A DNA stretch of 7,887 bases, taken from NCBI GenBank assembly GCA_002402085.1, contig NVVB01000055.1, forward strand, positions 24,128-32,014, written 5' to 3'. The notes under the pieces were generated by a model, which ran no database searches, was not told where the DNA came from, and saw only the letters and a list, made by a program, of their open reading frames with translations. Each line of letters starts with the position of its first letter. The first letter of the stretch is position 1. Both the position numbers and the translations under genes were made by a program. This DNA is from Gammaproteobacteria bacterium (lineage in GTDB: Bacteria; Pseudomonadota; Gammaproteobacteria; Pseudomonadales; UBA3067). This document shows, one piece after another, positions 1 through 6,444 of this stretch.

Positions 1-1050
1 GAATGCAGCCACGCTAAACAAGCCTTCGAGCACCTTAAAAAAGATCACTTTGATTGCATTCTGCTCGACCTCAATATGCCCGACACCAGTGGTTTAGCCG
101 CCCTCAAACTAATCACTAAAGAACACTTAACCAGCGCCCCGATCATCATGCTAAGCGGTCAAGAAGACGAAGCCGCAGCCACAGAATGCTTACAATTTGG
201 TGCTCAAGATTATATTTTAAAATCATCTTTACAAAAGGACGCACTCTTACGCAGCATTCGCCACGCCTGCGAACGCAAACGTTTAGAAGAACAATTACAA
301 ACCGCACTGGCTGAAGCCAAGAGTGCCAATGCCGCCAAATCTGATTTTTTCGCCAACATGTCTCACGAGCTGCGCACGCCCTTAAATTCAATTATTGGTT
401 TCACCCATCGCATCCTCAAAGCGACCCGCGATACGCTCCAAGAAAAACATTACGTCGCCCTGCAAATCGCCCACAAAAATGCGCAAAACCTTCTGGAAAT
501 GATCAATATGATTCTTGATCTATCCAAAATTGAAGCGGGCAAAATGCAGCTTGAATTATGCACCATCGACCTGCGCGGCCCTATCAAAGGCTTACAAGCA
601 ACCCTTGATCCAATCGCCGAACAAAACAACACCCAAATCAAATTGCTATTAACCGATCACCCCATCGCAGCCGAAGTCGATCCCCTAAAAATGACCCAAA
701 TTGCTTCCAATTTGCTGTCGAACGCAATCAAATTCACCCCCGACGGCATCGTCACACTGAAACTGTTTCTAACCACGCTAGAGGATCAACAAGAAGCCTT
801 CTGCATAGAAGTGAGCGACACCGGCATAGGCATTAAAGAAGAAGATCAACATCACCTGTTTCAGCACTTCACTCAAGTGCAACAGAATTACACCAAGATA
901 GGCCAAGGCACTGGACTGGGCCTTGCCATCGTTAAGGAATACACCCAATTGCACGGCGGCACCGTCTCATTTTTCAGCACCTTTGGCAAAGGCAGCGTAT
1001 TCAAAGTCATCATTCCGACTAAGGTGTCAGAACAAAAATCTGAGGCATGA
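1..1050 (+). CDS. Hybrid receiver-histidine kinase, 5' end outside the window
   Basis: This is a cytoplasmic signalling kinase of the receiver-first hybrid type. The frame is open from base 1, so the N-terminus is missing; 349 residues are visible. Counting from base 1, the receiver remnant carries the phosphoacceptor Asp23 (in LLDLNMP), Ser52 (in IIMLSG) and Lys74 (in DYILKS). A helical linker rich in E, K and A follows. The HisKA dimerisation domain has the H-box FFANMSHELRTPLN with His122. The ATPase domain shows the N-box at about 233-243 (NLLSNAIKF), the G1 box VSDTGIG at 271-277 and the G2 box GQGTGLGL at 301-308, so all catalytic motifs are intact. No transmembrane segment or output domain follows in the visible part. 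Its partner cannot be told from here: the next response regulator lies almost 3 kb away on the other strand. An ATG at 76 lies inside the receiver and is not the start. Confidence 0.95.
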   Translation, partial: ECSHAKQAFEHLKKDHFDCILLDLNMPDTSGLAALKLITKEHLTSAPIIMLSGQEDEAAATECLQFGAQDYILKSSLQKDALLRSIRHACERKRLEEQLQTALAEAKSANAAKSDFFANMSHELRTPLNSIIGFTHRILKATRDTLQEKHYVALQIAHKNAQNLLEMINMILDLSKIEAGKMQLELCTIDLRGPIKGLQATLDPIAEQNNTQIKLLLTDHPIAAEVDPLKMTQIASNLLSNAIKFTPDGIVTLKLFLTTLEDQQEAFCIEVSDTGIGIKEEDQHHLFQHFTQVQQNYTKIGQGTGLGLAIVKEYTQLHGGTVSFFSTFGKGSVFKVIIPTKVSEQKSEA

Positions 1051-1078
1051 CAGGAAAATATTTGACTCAACCATCCCA

Positions 1079-1108
1079 GTCACGGCGATTAAATTCCCAG
1101 GCCGTGAT
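1079..1108. other. Inverted repeat after the kinase gene
   Basis: TCACGGC at 1080-1086 pairs with GCCGTGA at 1101-1107 around a 14-nt loop, and a G-T pair can extend it. It lies about 30 bases after the kinase stop. No T-run follows, so it is not a canonical intrinsic terminator. It could be a weak terminator or an mRNA-stabilising hairpin. Confidence 0.3.
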
Positions 1109-1127
1109 GCAGTAAATTAAATCAACG

Positions 1128-1156
1128 TTGTAAATAATAGCAAAGGGTTCGATAAT
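1128..1156 (+). promoter_or_regulatory. Candidate sigma70 promoter for the DUF3047 gene
   Basis: TTGTAA (1128-1133) and GATAAT (1151-1156) are separated by exactly 17 bases, matching the consensus hexamers at 4/6 and 5/6. Transcription would start near 1163 and leave a leader of about 95 nt before the ATG at 1259. The rest of the 208-base gap is AT-rich and shows no other clear signal. Confidence 0.4.
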
Positions 1157-1258
1157 CTAATTTCGAATACCAACGTTAAGTACTTCGAGATCAACACCCC
1201 TAATTAAACACCACCAAATAAGACTTCACATTCACACGCGTTAGCAAAACAATCATCC

Positions 1259-1945
1259 ATGTCCGCCATCCATCGCCTTATTCCAACGCCATTAGCCATC
1301 GTGCTTAATCTTTTCGCTCTATCGCTGGCTATGTCCCTCAGCGCATTAAACAGCGCCCAGGCCACCGAGCTTAATAATCACTTGAGCCAACTAGGCTGGC
1401 AAATCCACCACCTAAAATCCGCCACGCATTATCAACCCCTAGAAATCGCCGGTGAAGCCATCATTCAATCCACCAGCAAACAATCCGCCTCATTACTCAT
1501 CAAACAACAAACCGTCAACCTCAACAAAACACCGCTACTCACTTGGTCATGGAGAACCGACGCACTGATCAAGTCAACCCACCCCAAACCCGAAAAAACA
1601 AAATCAGGGGACGACTTCGTAGCCCGAATTCACGTGGTCGCAAAAGGTTTTTTACCGTGGCAGGTACACGTTTTAAATTACGTCTGGTCAGCGCAATACC
1701 CCGTAGGGGCTGATTGGGATAATCCCTACACAGACAAAGAAAAAATGATTGTGGTAGAAACCGGCGACGCAGGGTTACACCTATGGCAAAGCTATCAACG
1801 CAATATACAATCCGATTTCAAACAATATTTTGATTTAGACGTCTCGAAAATATCCGCCTACGCGATTATGACCGACACCGACAATACCCAAGGCGAAGCC
1901 AGCGCATACTTTAAAGACATTCGTTTTATTGCGGGCCAACATTAA
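1259..1945 (+). CDS. DUF3047 family exported protein
   Basis: The 228-residue product resembles DUF3047 proteins, whose function is unknown. The N-terminus has a short basic stretch, a hydrophobic core at about 9-30 and a likely signal peptidase I site after AQA (residues 33-35), so the mature protein is probably periplasmic. Family-like motifs, in order, are LTWSWR, then GDDFVARIHVV, then LNYVWS, then NPYTDKEKMIVVETG, then ISAYAIMTDTDNTQGEASAYFKDI near the C-terminus. Such proteins are probably beta-sandwich, ligand-binding-like, but that is inference. The ATG at 1259 is preferred because it gives a full signal peptide. A Shine-Dalgarno sequence upstream is poor, and the internal ATG at 1331 would remove most of the signal. 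The gene stands alone and converges on the nucleotidase gene. Confidence 0.85.
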   Translation: MSAIHRLIPTPLAIVLNLFALSLAMSLSALNSAQATELNNHLSQLGWQIHHLKSATHYQPLEIAGEAIIQSTSKQSASLLIKQQTVNLNKTPLLTWSWRTDALIKSTHPKPEKTKSGDDFVARIHVVAKGFLPWQVHVLNYVWSAQYPVGADWDNPYTDKEKMIVVETGDAGLHLWQSYQRNIQSDFKQYFDLDVSKISAYAIMTDTDNTQGEASAYFKDIRFIAGQH

Positions 1946-1973
1946 GGCCGCGTTTTCAGATACTAGGCCTTAA
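1942..1973. terminator. Hairpin between convergent genes, possible bidirectional terminator
   Basis: TTAAGGCC (1942-1949) and GGCCTTAA (1966-1973) form a perfect 8-bp stem with a 16-nt loop. The left arm includes the stop codon of the DUF3047 gene. There is no U-tract on either strand, so a terminator role rests mainly on its place between converging genes. Confidence 0.3.
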
Positions 1974-1994
1974 CCGCATAGCCTTAACCGCATA
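1967..1994. repeat. Two exact 14-bp tandem copies
   Basis: GCCTTAACCGCATA occurs at 1967-1980 and again at 1981-1994, followed by a four-base start of a third copy (GCCT). A looser repeat, AATCCTAAATACC followed by AATCCTAAACATC, comes just after. The first copy overlaps the right arm of the neighbouring hairpin. This looks like slippage in non-coding DNA. Confidence 0.8.
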
Positions 1995-2029
1995 GCCTCA
2001 CTACTAATCCTAAATACCAATCCTAAACA

Positions 2030-2932
2030 TCAGGCCTCATTCGACACCCCATGAATCACATGGCCCGCAGGCACATGCTCACTGGCCGACTGGCAATGCC
2101 CTTCCTGATCATCAAAAAACACATCCGCGCCGAAGTTTTTAAGAAACTGACCTTTATCCAAACCGCCTAAAAACAACGACTCATCCAAACGAATATTCCA
2201 ATCCCGCAAGGTGCGAATCACCCGTTCATGGGCCGGTGCCGATCGCGCCGTCACCAATGCGGTGCGGATTGGGCAGGCATTATCCGGAAACTCACTTTGC
2301 AAGCCCTGCAAGGCTTGTAAGAAGGCCTTAAACGGTCCGCCGGTTAACGGATGTTTGGCCTCCATGCGTTCATTCTCAGTAAACGCATCCAAGCCCTTTT
2401 GACTATAAATACGCTCCGACTCATCCGAGAACAACACCGCATCGCCATCAAAGGCAATCCGCAACTCATCGGACTTATTACTCTGACCACCGCCGGACAA
2501 GATGCTCGCAGCCGCATAACCGTCTTCCAAGGCATGACGCACATCATCTTGATGGGTAGATAAAAACAAATGCGCACCAAACGGCGAGATATAACGGTAC
2601 GGACTGCGCCCCCCCGAGAATGCCGCACGGGTAATCGGTAACTCCCAATGCTCGATGGAATTAAACACCCGCAACCCCGTGTCGGCACTATTTCGCGACA
2701 ACAAAATCACCTCCACTCGAGGGCCGCCCTCAAGCAGGTCATTAATCGCCAACAGCTTCTGTACCAAAGGAAATGCATCGCCGGGTTGCAACACATCGTC
2801 TTCGTGGGCGATTTGAAAGGTACGATAAGCCTCAAGCCCCTCATTCAAAAACACTTCATGAGCGTCGTCTAAATTAAATAACGCGCGCGAAGACGTGGCG
2901 ATTACTAATTTTCCAGCAAACGAAACGGGCAT
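2030..2932 (-). CDS. Cytosolic 5'-nucleotidase, cN-I (PF06189) type
   Basis: This 300-residue protein matches the cytosolic 5'-nucleotidase I family, HAD-fold enzymes that hydrolyse nucleoside 5'-monophosphates such as AMP to nucleoside and phosphate. Family signatures are SRALFNLDDAH at 15-25, LLSRNSADTGLRVFNSIEHW at 77-96, ITRAAFSGGRSPYRY at 100-114 and FGAHLFLS at 118-125. HAD-like elements are the aspartates of FDGDAV (Asp162, Asp164), the ALVTARS segment (225-231), Lys260, and FFDDQ (272-276). The length is close to normal and all motifs are present. The ATG start has AAGGA seven bases upstream. It has no signal peptide, in keeping with a cytosolic enzyme. It is probably transcribed alone; the divergent GFA gene begins 150 bases away and no clear promoter could be picked on either strand. 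The exact substrate cannot be read from sequence. Confidence 0.9.
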   Translation of the reverse strand: MPVSFAGKLVIATSSRALFNLDDAHEVFLNEGLEAYRTFQIAHEDDVLQPGDAFPLVQKLLAINDLLEGGPRVEVILLSRNSADTGLRVFNSIEHWELPITRAAFSGGRSPYRYISPFGAHLFLSTHQDDVRHALEDGYAAASILSGGGQSNKSDELRIAFDGDAVLFSDESERIYSQKGLDAFTENERMEAKHPLTGGPFKAFLQALQGLQSEFPDNACPIRTALVTARSAPAHERVIRTLRDWNIRLDESLFLGGLDKGQFLKNFGADVFFDDQEGHCQSASEHVPAGHVIHGVSNEA

Positions 2933-3082
2933 GGTCTTATCCTTATTGGCGATTACTTACGAGAGAGATTACAGGAGCGGTCAAAAATGGCCACTTATCC
3001 TCTTTACTCTTTTTCCGCTGATTTGTTAGAGTTTGCAGCATAAAGTCCCAGTAGATCCACTTTTAATAAAAGGCTCACCCCC

Positions 3083-3571
3083 ATGAGTGACTCCGAAATA
3101 CCCTCAAACCCAAGCACTTCAAATACAGACATCAATGCCCAAGGCCAATGCCCCTGCGGCGAAACCCAATTTAAAATAGTCGGCAAGCCCATTATACGGG
3201 CCATCTGCCATTGCACAATCTGCCAAGAGTTTAATCAGGGGCCCTATGGCGACATCGTGATTTTCCGCAACAAAGACATTCAACTTCCCAAAGACAATAC
3301 AGTAGCCTTTAAAGCCTACGCATTCCCTCCCGTGGTCCAGCGAGGCAAATGCACAGCCTGCAACCAACCCGCCATCGAATTTATTCCGGGGCTCACCATT
3401 GTGCCCAGTCACACCCTTAAAGACAGCGACGTATTACCCGAAGTGTCATTCCACTCCTTTTACCATCGCCGCGTAGAAGACGCCCAAGACCCCCTCCCTA
3501 AATACAGCGGCTATTTAACCAGCCAAGTTTGTTTTATGGGCAAGCTGATGGCCGCATTACTTCGAGCCTAG
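3083..3571 (+). CDS. GFA/CENP-V-like zinc-binding protein
   Basis: The 162-residue product belongs to the GFA (PF04828) superfamily, named after glutathione-dependent formaldehyde-activating enzyme. Most members have no proven reaction. Seven cysteines in the family pattern should bind two zinc ions: Cys23 and Cys25 (CPCG), Cys42, Cys44 and Cys47 (CHCTIC), and Cys90 and Cys93 (KCTAC). The first 20 residues are polar and rich in Ser, Asn and Thr, and look like a disordered extension before the domain. The ATG at 3083 has AAAAGG about nine bases upstream, a usable ribosome binding site. The gene is divergent from the nucleotidase, and decayed coding sequence follows it directly. Calling it a formaldehyde enzyme would be over-annotation. 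Confidence 0.88.
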   Translation: MSDSEIPSNPSTSNTDINAQGQCPCGETQFKIVGKPIIRAICHCTICQEFNQGPYGDIVIFRNKDIQLPKDNTVAFKAYAFPPVVQRGKCTACNQPAIEFIPGLTIVPSHTLKDSDVLPEVSFHSFYHRRVEDAQDPLPKYSGYLTSQVCFMGKLMAALLRA

Positions 3572-3673
3572 CGCCGAATCCGGTCGGATCAAACCTAGAA
3601 CCAACACAATACGCTGCCATTATTGCACAACGAAAAATTTTGATTCAACACGGTGTTGGTCACACTTTACTGG

Positions 3674-3694
3674 AACCCTTAACCCTTAACCTTT
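3674..3694. repeat. Three 7-bp copies, AACCCTT
   Basis: AACCCTT at 3674-3680 and 3681-3687 is followed by a degenerate AACCTTT at 3688-3694. It sits exactly where the protein-like reading of the remnant changes frame, so slippage here may have caused the frameshift. The resemblance to telomere repeats is coincidental. Confidence 0.7.
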
Positions 3695-3805
3695 TGCCGG
3701 TAACACAGAGGTGCGTGGCAAGGCCCTGGTCCGCCTTATTGCACCTGGCGTCCAAAACATTATCGTAGAAGGTATTTTATAAACGGGATCAGGTCATTTA
3801 TACAA

Positions 3806-3822
3806 AGGCTTGTTAAAAGCCT
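3806..3822 (-). terminator. Weak hairpin downstream of the response regulator gene
   Basis: AGGCTT (3806-3811) pairs with AAGCCT (3817-3822) around a 5-nt loop, about 47 bases past the response regulator stop on the minus strand. On that strand it is followed by TTTGTATAAAT, only moderately U-rich. The stem is short, so this is a tentative intrinsic terminator. Confidence 0.25.
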
Positions 3823-3868
3823 ATGGTTTAGACAATGGCGATGATAAAGACGCATTTATTTCTGAGGA

Positions 3869-5101
3869 TTAAAAAATTTCAACATTGCCTTCAATCTCTT
3901 GCGTCTGGTCTGAATCATAGGCCGTTTGAACTTCAATAAAAGAGTCCAATAAATCACCGTGGCTTCTCGTGGCATTTTCAAGTCGTTCAAGGATGAAGGC
4001 AAATGAGGTGCGGAGCTGTTCGCCGGCATCCATTTCGTCCATGGTTTTCATGATCGAGCTTTCAATTTTATTTAACAAATAGGATTCTTGCTCAGACTCC
4101 AAGCCCATATGCATCAGCTCTATATTAATGTCGCTTACAGTGGCGGCCATATAGTCATGACTACGTTGCCTGTTATCGACAATGGTGGAGGCCAGGTTAA
4201 ACAGGTTTTTACGTATACCCAGGAACGAGCGTTTAAGCCCTTCACTTTCTTCCACTAAGACTTTGTAGGTGCTAAGGGTGCTAATTCTGATGCTCGCTGC
4301 CGACATCAATACCGGCAACATGTCTTTGATACGCCCGTAATGCTCCAGGTCGTCGATGGGCATATTTCTAACCAGCAGTTTTAAATTGGGGAAATAAACC
4401 ACTGTCCGACAACCAAAATCCATAAATCGATGGCCTTGGTCGCTGGTTTCTACCAACTCTTTTTCCAGAGGGCTAATGGTTCCGCTGGACGCAAACCATA
4501 ATGGCCCTGAGTCAGCATCTACGCGTATGCAACCATCAAGGGAGAGTTCATCAAGGGTATAGAGGAGACTCTGAATAGTTTCGTCGACGGTTGTGTGACT
4601 GATACTTTTTTGAGTGAAACGAAGCACCAAGGCCAGCTCACTACTGCCGGTCATTGAAGTAATCGCAGTTTGCCGCGCCAATAGGTACTGTGACTGGAGT
4701 TCTTTGCGTTCCTCTTGGTATTTACCCAGCACTTTAACGCGGGCCAATAAGTGCTCTGCTTCAAACGGTTTTACCAGGTAGTCATCCGCACCGACTTCGT
4801 AACCCTGTAGGCGCTCTCTAAGGGAACCATGAGAAGATAAAAAGACAATGGCCACGTCTTTCATCTCGGGAATTTCTCGTAACCGCGTGCACACTTCATA
4901 ACCGTTAATGCCGGGCATCTCCACATCCAGCAAAATGATGTCAGGTTTATCCTCCACTGCCAGAGAAATGCCATCTTCACCATTACTGGCAACCATAGTA
5001 ATGAAACCACCGGGCTTAAGTGCGCGATTAACGACTTTGTGAATAAACCGGTCGTCGTCAATGGTTAGAATCTTAGCGGGCGAGGACACTGCAATCACCA
5101 C
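3869..5101 (-). CDS. Response regulator with receiver, GAF-like region and helical tail
   Basis: The 410-residue product has an N-terminal receiver domain (about 10-125) with the acidic pocket in TIDDD (14-17), phosphoacceptor Asp59 (ILLDVEMPG), Ser89 (FLSS) and Lys111 (YLVKPF), so it should be phosphorylated by a kinase. A short helical linker follows, then a region at about 150-275 that looks like a GAF-type sensory fold, then a long helical, charged tail (about 285-395) able to form a coiled coil. There is no DNA-binding, GGDEF, EAL or kinase domain, so output is probably by protein contact. Starts: GTG codons lie at 5101, 5098 and 5089, with a TGA in frame just upstream. The one at 5089 (giving MSSPAKILTIDDD) has AAGGTGG eight bases before it and is the better start; the longer form adds four residues. 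The neighbours give no partner. Confidence 0.87.
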   Translation of the reverse strand: MVIAVSSPAKILTIDDDRFIHKVVNRALKPGGFITMVASNGEDGISLAVEDKPDIILLDVEMPGINGYEVCTRLREIPEMKDVAIVFLSSHGSLRERLQGYEVGADDYLVKPFEAEHLLARVKVLGKYQEERKELQSQYLLARQTAITSMTGSSELALVLRFTQKSISHTTVDETIQSLLYTLDELSLDGCIRVDADSGPLWFASSGTISPLEKELVETSDQGHRFMDFGCRTVVYFPNLKLLVRNMPIDDLEHYGRIKDMLPVLMSAASIRISTLSTYKVLVEESEGLKRSFLGIRKNLFNLASTIVDNRQRSHDYMAATVSDINIELMHMGLESEQESYLLNKIESSIMKTMDEMDAGEQLRTSFAFILERLENATRSHGDLLDSFIEVQTAYDSDQTQEIEGNVEIF

Positions 5102-5120
5102 CTTGTTGAAAGCTCATGAG

Positions 5121-5197
5121 TTGATTGTTGATTGTTGATTGTTGATTGTTGATTGTTGATTGTTGATTGTTAATTGTTAATTGTTAACGATTAACGG
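5121..5197. repeat. Heptanucleotide array upstream of the response regulator
   Basis: Eleven 7-bp units in perfect register: seven exact TTGATTG copies (5121-5169), two TTAATTG (5170-5183), then TTAACGA and TTAACGG. Variation grows towards the right end, as expected when new copies arise at one side. On the gene's strand the unit reads CAATCAA, and the array ends 19 bases before the GTG at 5101. It therefore occupies the leader or promoter of the response regulator, where copy-number change could alter promoter spacing or leader length. Confidence 0.95.
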
Positions 5198-5417
5198 TTT
5201 ATGGATTAAGCTTTATAGCTAACTATAGATGATCTTGCTTCGCTTGACTGCCAATTTGAGTCTCTGTAGGCGGGCGACCTACCCCCCCATGGGGCCATCC
5301 CTCGCATCAATGATGATTGAGATAATAGGCCGTGCGGGTCAAACGCTTCGATGCTATTTCCGCCACTCCCAGGCTCAATTAAGCAGCGGGTGAAGGCCAA
5401 AGCTTTCCACCCCTCAA
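5198..5417. other. Intergenic block without a convincing gene
   Basis: Together with the heptamer array and the palindrome this makes a 366-base gap between divergent genes. The block is GC-rich compared with the flanking AT-rich arrays. It contains short dyads: TATAG/CTATA at 5214-5227, GTAGG/CCTAC around 5272, the palindrome CCCCATGGGG near 5285 and TCAAT/ATTGA around 5309. A 74-codon minus-strand frame (5206-5430) spans it with no ribosome binding site and no domain I recognise. I see no clear promoter for the response regulator here. Confidence 0.5.
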
Positions 5418-5459
5418 CATATGACAACAATATTTACATGTAAACTTTATTGTCATATG
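5418..5459. promoter_or_regulatory. 42-bp hyphenated palindrome, probable operator
   Basis: CATATGACAA (5418-5427) is the exact inverse of TTGTCATATG (5450-5459), and the perfect 12-bp palindrome TTTACATGTAAA (5433-5444) lies between them with the same centre. Over the whole 42 bp, 18 of 21 positions are symmetric. It covers the promoter of the WYL regulator gene, so autorepression by a dimeric regulator binding here is likely. BrxR and CapW, relatives of this regulator, are known to bind palindromes upstream of their own genes. Confidence 0.7.
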
Positions 5460-5461
5460 AT
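5433..5461 (+). promoter_or_regulatory. Sigma70-type promoter inside the operator, near-leaderless start
   Basis: TTTACA (5433-5438) and TATGAT (5456-5461) are 17 bases apart and each matches consensus at 5 of 6 positions. The -10 ends six bases before the ATG at 5468, so the predicted transcription start falls at or next to the start codon and the mRNA would be leaderless or nearly so. By symmetry the minus strand has TTTACA-17-TATGTT (-10 at 5416-5421), a weaker divergent promoter. Confidence 0.55.
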
Positions 5462-5467
5462 AAAGCC

Positions 5468-6442
5468 ATGCTAACGTCAACCTTGCCCGCCACTTTACCC
5501 ATCACCGAAACACTGCGCCTAGACCGCCTAGAACGTTTCCGCCTACTCGAAATCATCAGTCTCTGGGAAGGCCGCCTTACCACCGCCACCCTGCGCAACG
5601 CCTTTGGCATCAGTCGGCAACAAGCCTCCAAAGACATCAACACCTACCTCAAAGACATCGCCGCTGACAATCTAAACTACGATAAAAGCCTTAAATGTTA
5701 TGTGCCTACCGATGACTTTAAGCCTGTTTTCACAAGTGGCCAAGCCAGTGAATACTTAACCTGGCTACAAACCCAGCAACAGTGCGTCGCACTTCTTGGC
5801 GGGCAGAGCACCCCAAGCCCGCAATTCACCGAAATCATCAGCCTGCAATCTCACGCCATCAGCCCCGAGATATTACGCCCCCTCATTGCCGCCATTCGCA
5901 ATCAAGGGACCCTCCAAGCCGACTACATTTCGTTATCATCTCAACGCATTAAAACCCGCACCCTCACCCCCCACACACTGGTCAACAATGGCATCCGTTG
6001 GCACGTGCGGGCTTATTGCCATGACCAAGAAGAATTCCGTGATTTCGTCATTAGCCGTTTTCAAAACACCCCGCAAGCGCACATAGCCCTCGATACCGAA
6101 TCCAGTTCAAGGTCCAGCAAAGACCAAGACCATCAATGGCAGCAACAAGTCACCCTACAAATCATCCCCAACCCAAAGCTCAGCCAGATCCAACAACAAA
6201 TCATCGCCAAAGACTACGGCATGCACGACCATCAACTCACACTCACCACCAAAGCTGCCCTAGTGCAGTATTGCTTGCAACACTTTCGCATCGACCTTAA
6301 TGCCCACGACACCAGAACCTCAAACAGCAGTACTTCAAACACCAGTACCTCAAACAACAGCACTCAATCAGCCTTGGCACAGCCCATCGTGTTAGCCAAC
6401 GCCACCGACATTGAACCTTACCTATTTACAGGGGCCCGATAA
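5468..6442 (+). CDS. WYL-domain transcriptional regulator, BrxR/CapW type
   Basis: This 324-residue regulator has a winged helix-turn-helix at about 24-85 (LWEGRLTTATLRNAFGISRQ, then QASKDINTYL), a WYL domain at about 135-200 with the family signature TPHTLVNNGIRWHVRAYC followed by FRDFVISRF, and a C-terminal WCX-like part. The middle of the WYL triplet is WHV, as is usual in the BrxR/CapW branch. Relatives repress phage-defence operons such as BREX and CBASS and bind palindromes as dimers; WYL domains are thought to sense nucleic acid or nucleotide ligands. The ATG at 5468 is chosen over a TTG at 5450 because the TTG lies inside the operator and upstream of the predicted transcript start. 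No strong Shine-Dalgarno is present, consistent with leaderless translation. A Ser/Thr/Asn-rich insertion (6317-6361) lengthens the C-terminal part. The AddB-like gene starts two bases after the stop. Confidence 0.9.
   Translation: MLTSTLPATLPITETLRLDRLERFRLLEIISLWEGRLTTATLRNAFGISRQQASKDINTYLKDIAADNLNYDKSLKCYVPTDDFKPVFTSGQASEYLTWLQTQQQCVALLGGQSTPSPQFTEIISLQSHAISPEILRPLIAAIRNQGTLQADYISLSSQRIKTRTLTPHTLVNNGIRWHVRAYCHDQEEFRDFVISRFQNTPQAHIALDTESSSRSSKDQDHQWQQQVTLQIIPNPKLSQIQQQIIAKDYGMHDHQLTLTTKAALVQYCLQHFRIDLNAHDTRTSNSSTSNTSTSNNSTQSALAQPIVLANATDIEPYLFTGAR
6317..6361 (+). repeat. Three 15-bp copies inside the WYL gene
   Basis: Units at 6317-6331, 6332-6346 and 6347-6361 (first unit ACCTCAAACAGCAGT) encode TSNSS, TSNTS and TSNNS. 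The period is a multiple of three, so copy-number change keeps the frame. The product is a low-complexity loop in the C-terminal region of the regulator. Confidence 0.9.
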
Positions 6443-6444
6443 CC

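Larger units (their letters stand above)
3572..3872 (+). pseudogene. Unassigned coding remnant with frameshift and stop
   Basis: No intact gene fits this 300-base stretch, but it reads like decayed protein sequence. In the frame of base 3529, after the GFA stop, it gives a protein-like segment LEPTQYAAIIAQRKILIQ followed by HGVGHTL. After the AACCCTT repeat near 3674 the protein-like signal continues in the frame of base 3705: VRGKALVRLIAPGVQNIIV, then EGIL, an in-frame TAA at 3780, then GSGHLYKGLLKAYGLDNG, and a final TAA at 3870-3872. The last bases overlap the end of the response regulator gene on the other strand. The reading is one frameshift plus one nonsense codon in a former small gene. 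I do not recognise the family, and chance open frames cannot be ruled out. Confidence 0.4.

Noticed and set aside
2933..3082. Divergent promoters for the nucleotidase and GFA genes
   Set aside because: A minus-strand TTGACC (-35 like) exists near 2985 but has no good -10 at normal spacing, and the plus strand offers only weak hexamers. Not supported well enough to list.
3674..3694. Telomere-like AACCCT repeat
   Set aside because: Only about three copies in a bacterial spacer; chance or slippage explains it.
3529..3768. Intact 79-residue gene overlapping the end of the GFA gene
   Set aside because: Its start lies inside GFA coding sequence without a ribosome binding site, and its second half looks out of frame. 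It is treated as part of the remnant.
5206..5430. 74-codon minus-strand frame beginning TTG
   Set aside because: Rare start codon, no ribosome binding site, no recognised domain, and its start lies inside the operator palindrome. It is described only as part of the spacer.
5450..5467. TTG at 5450 as the start of the WYL regulator
   Set aside because: It lies within the operator arm and upstream of the predicted transcript start. The six extra residues are not typical of the family.
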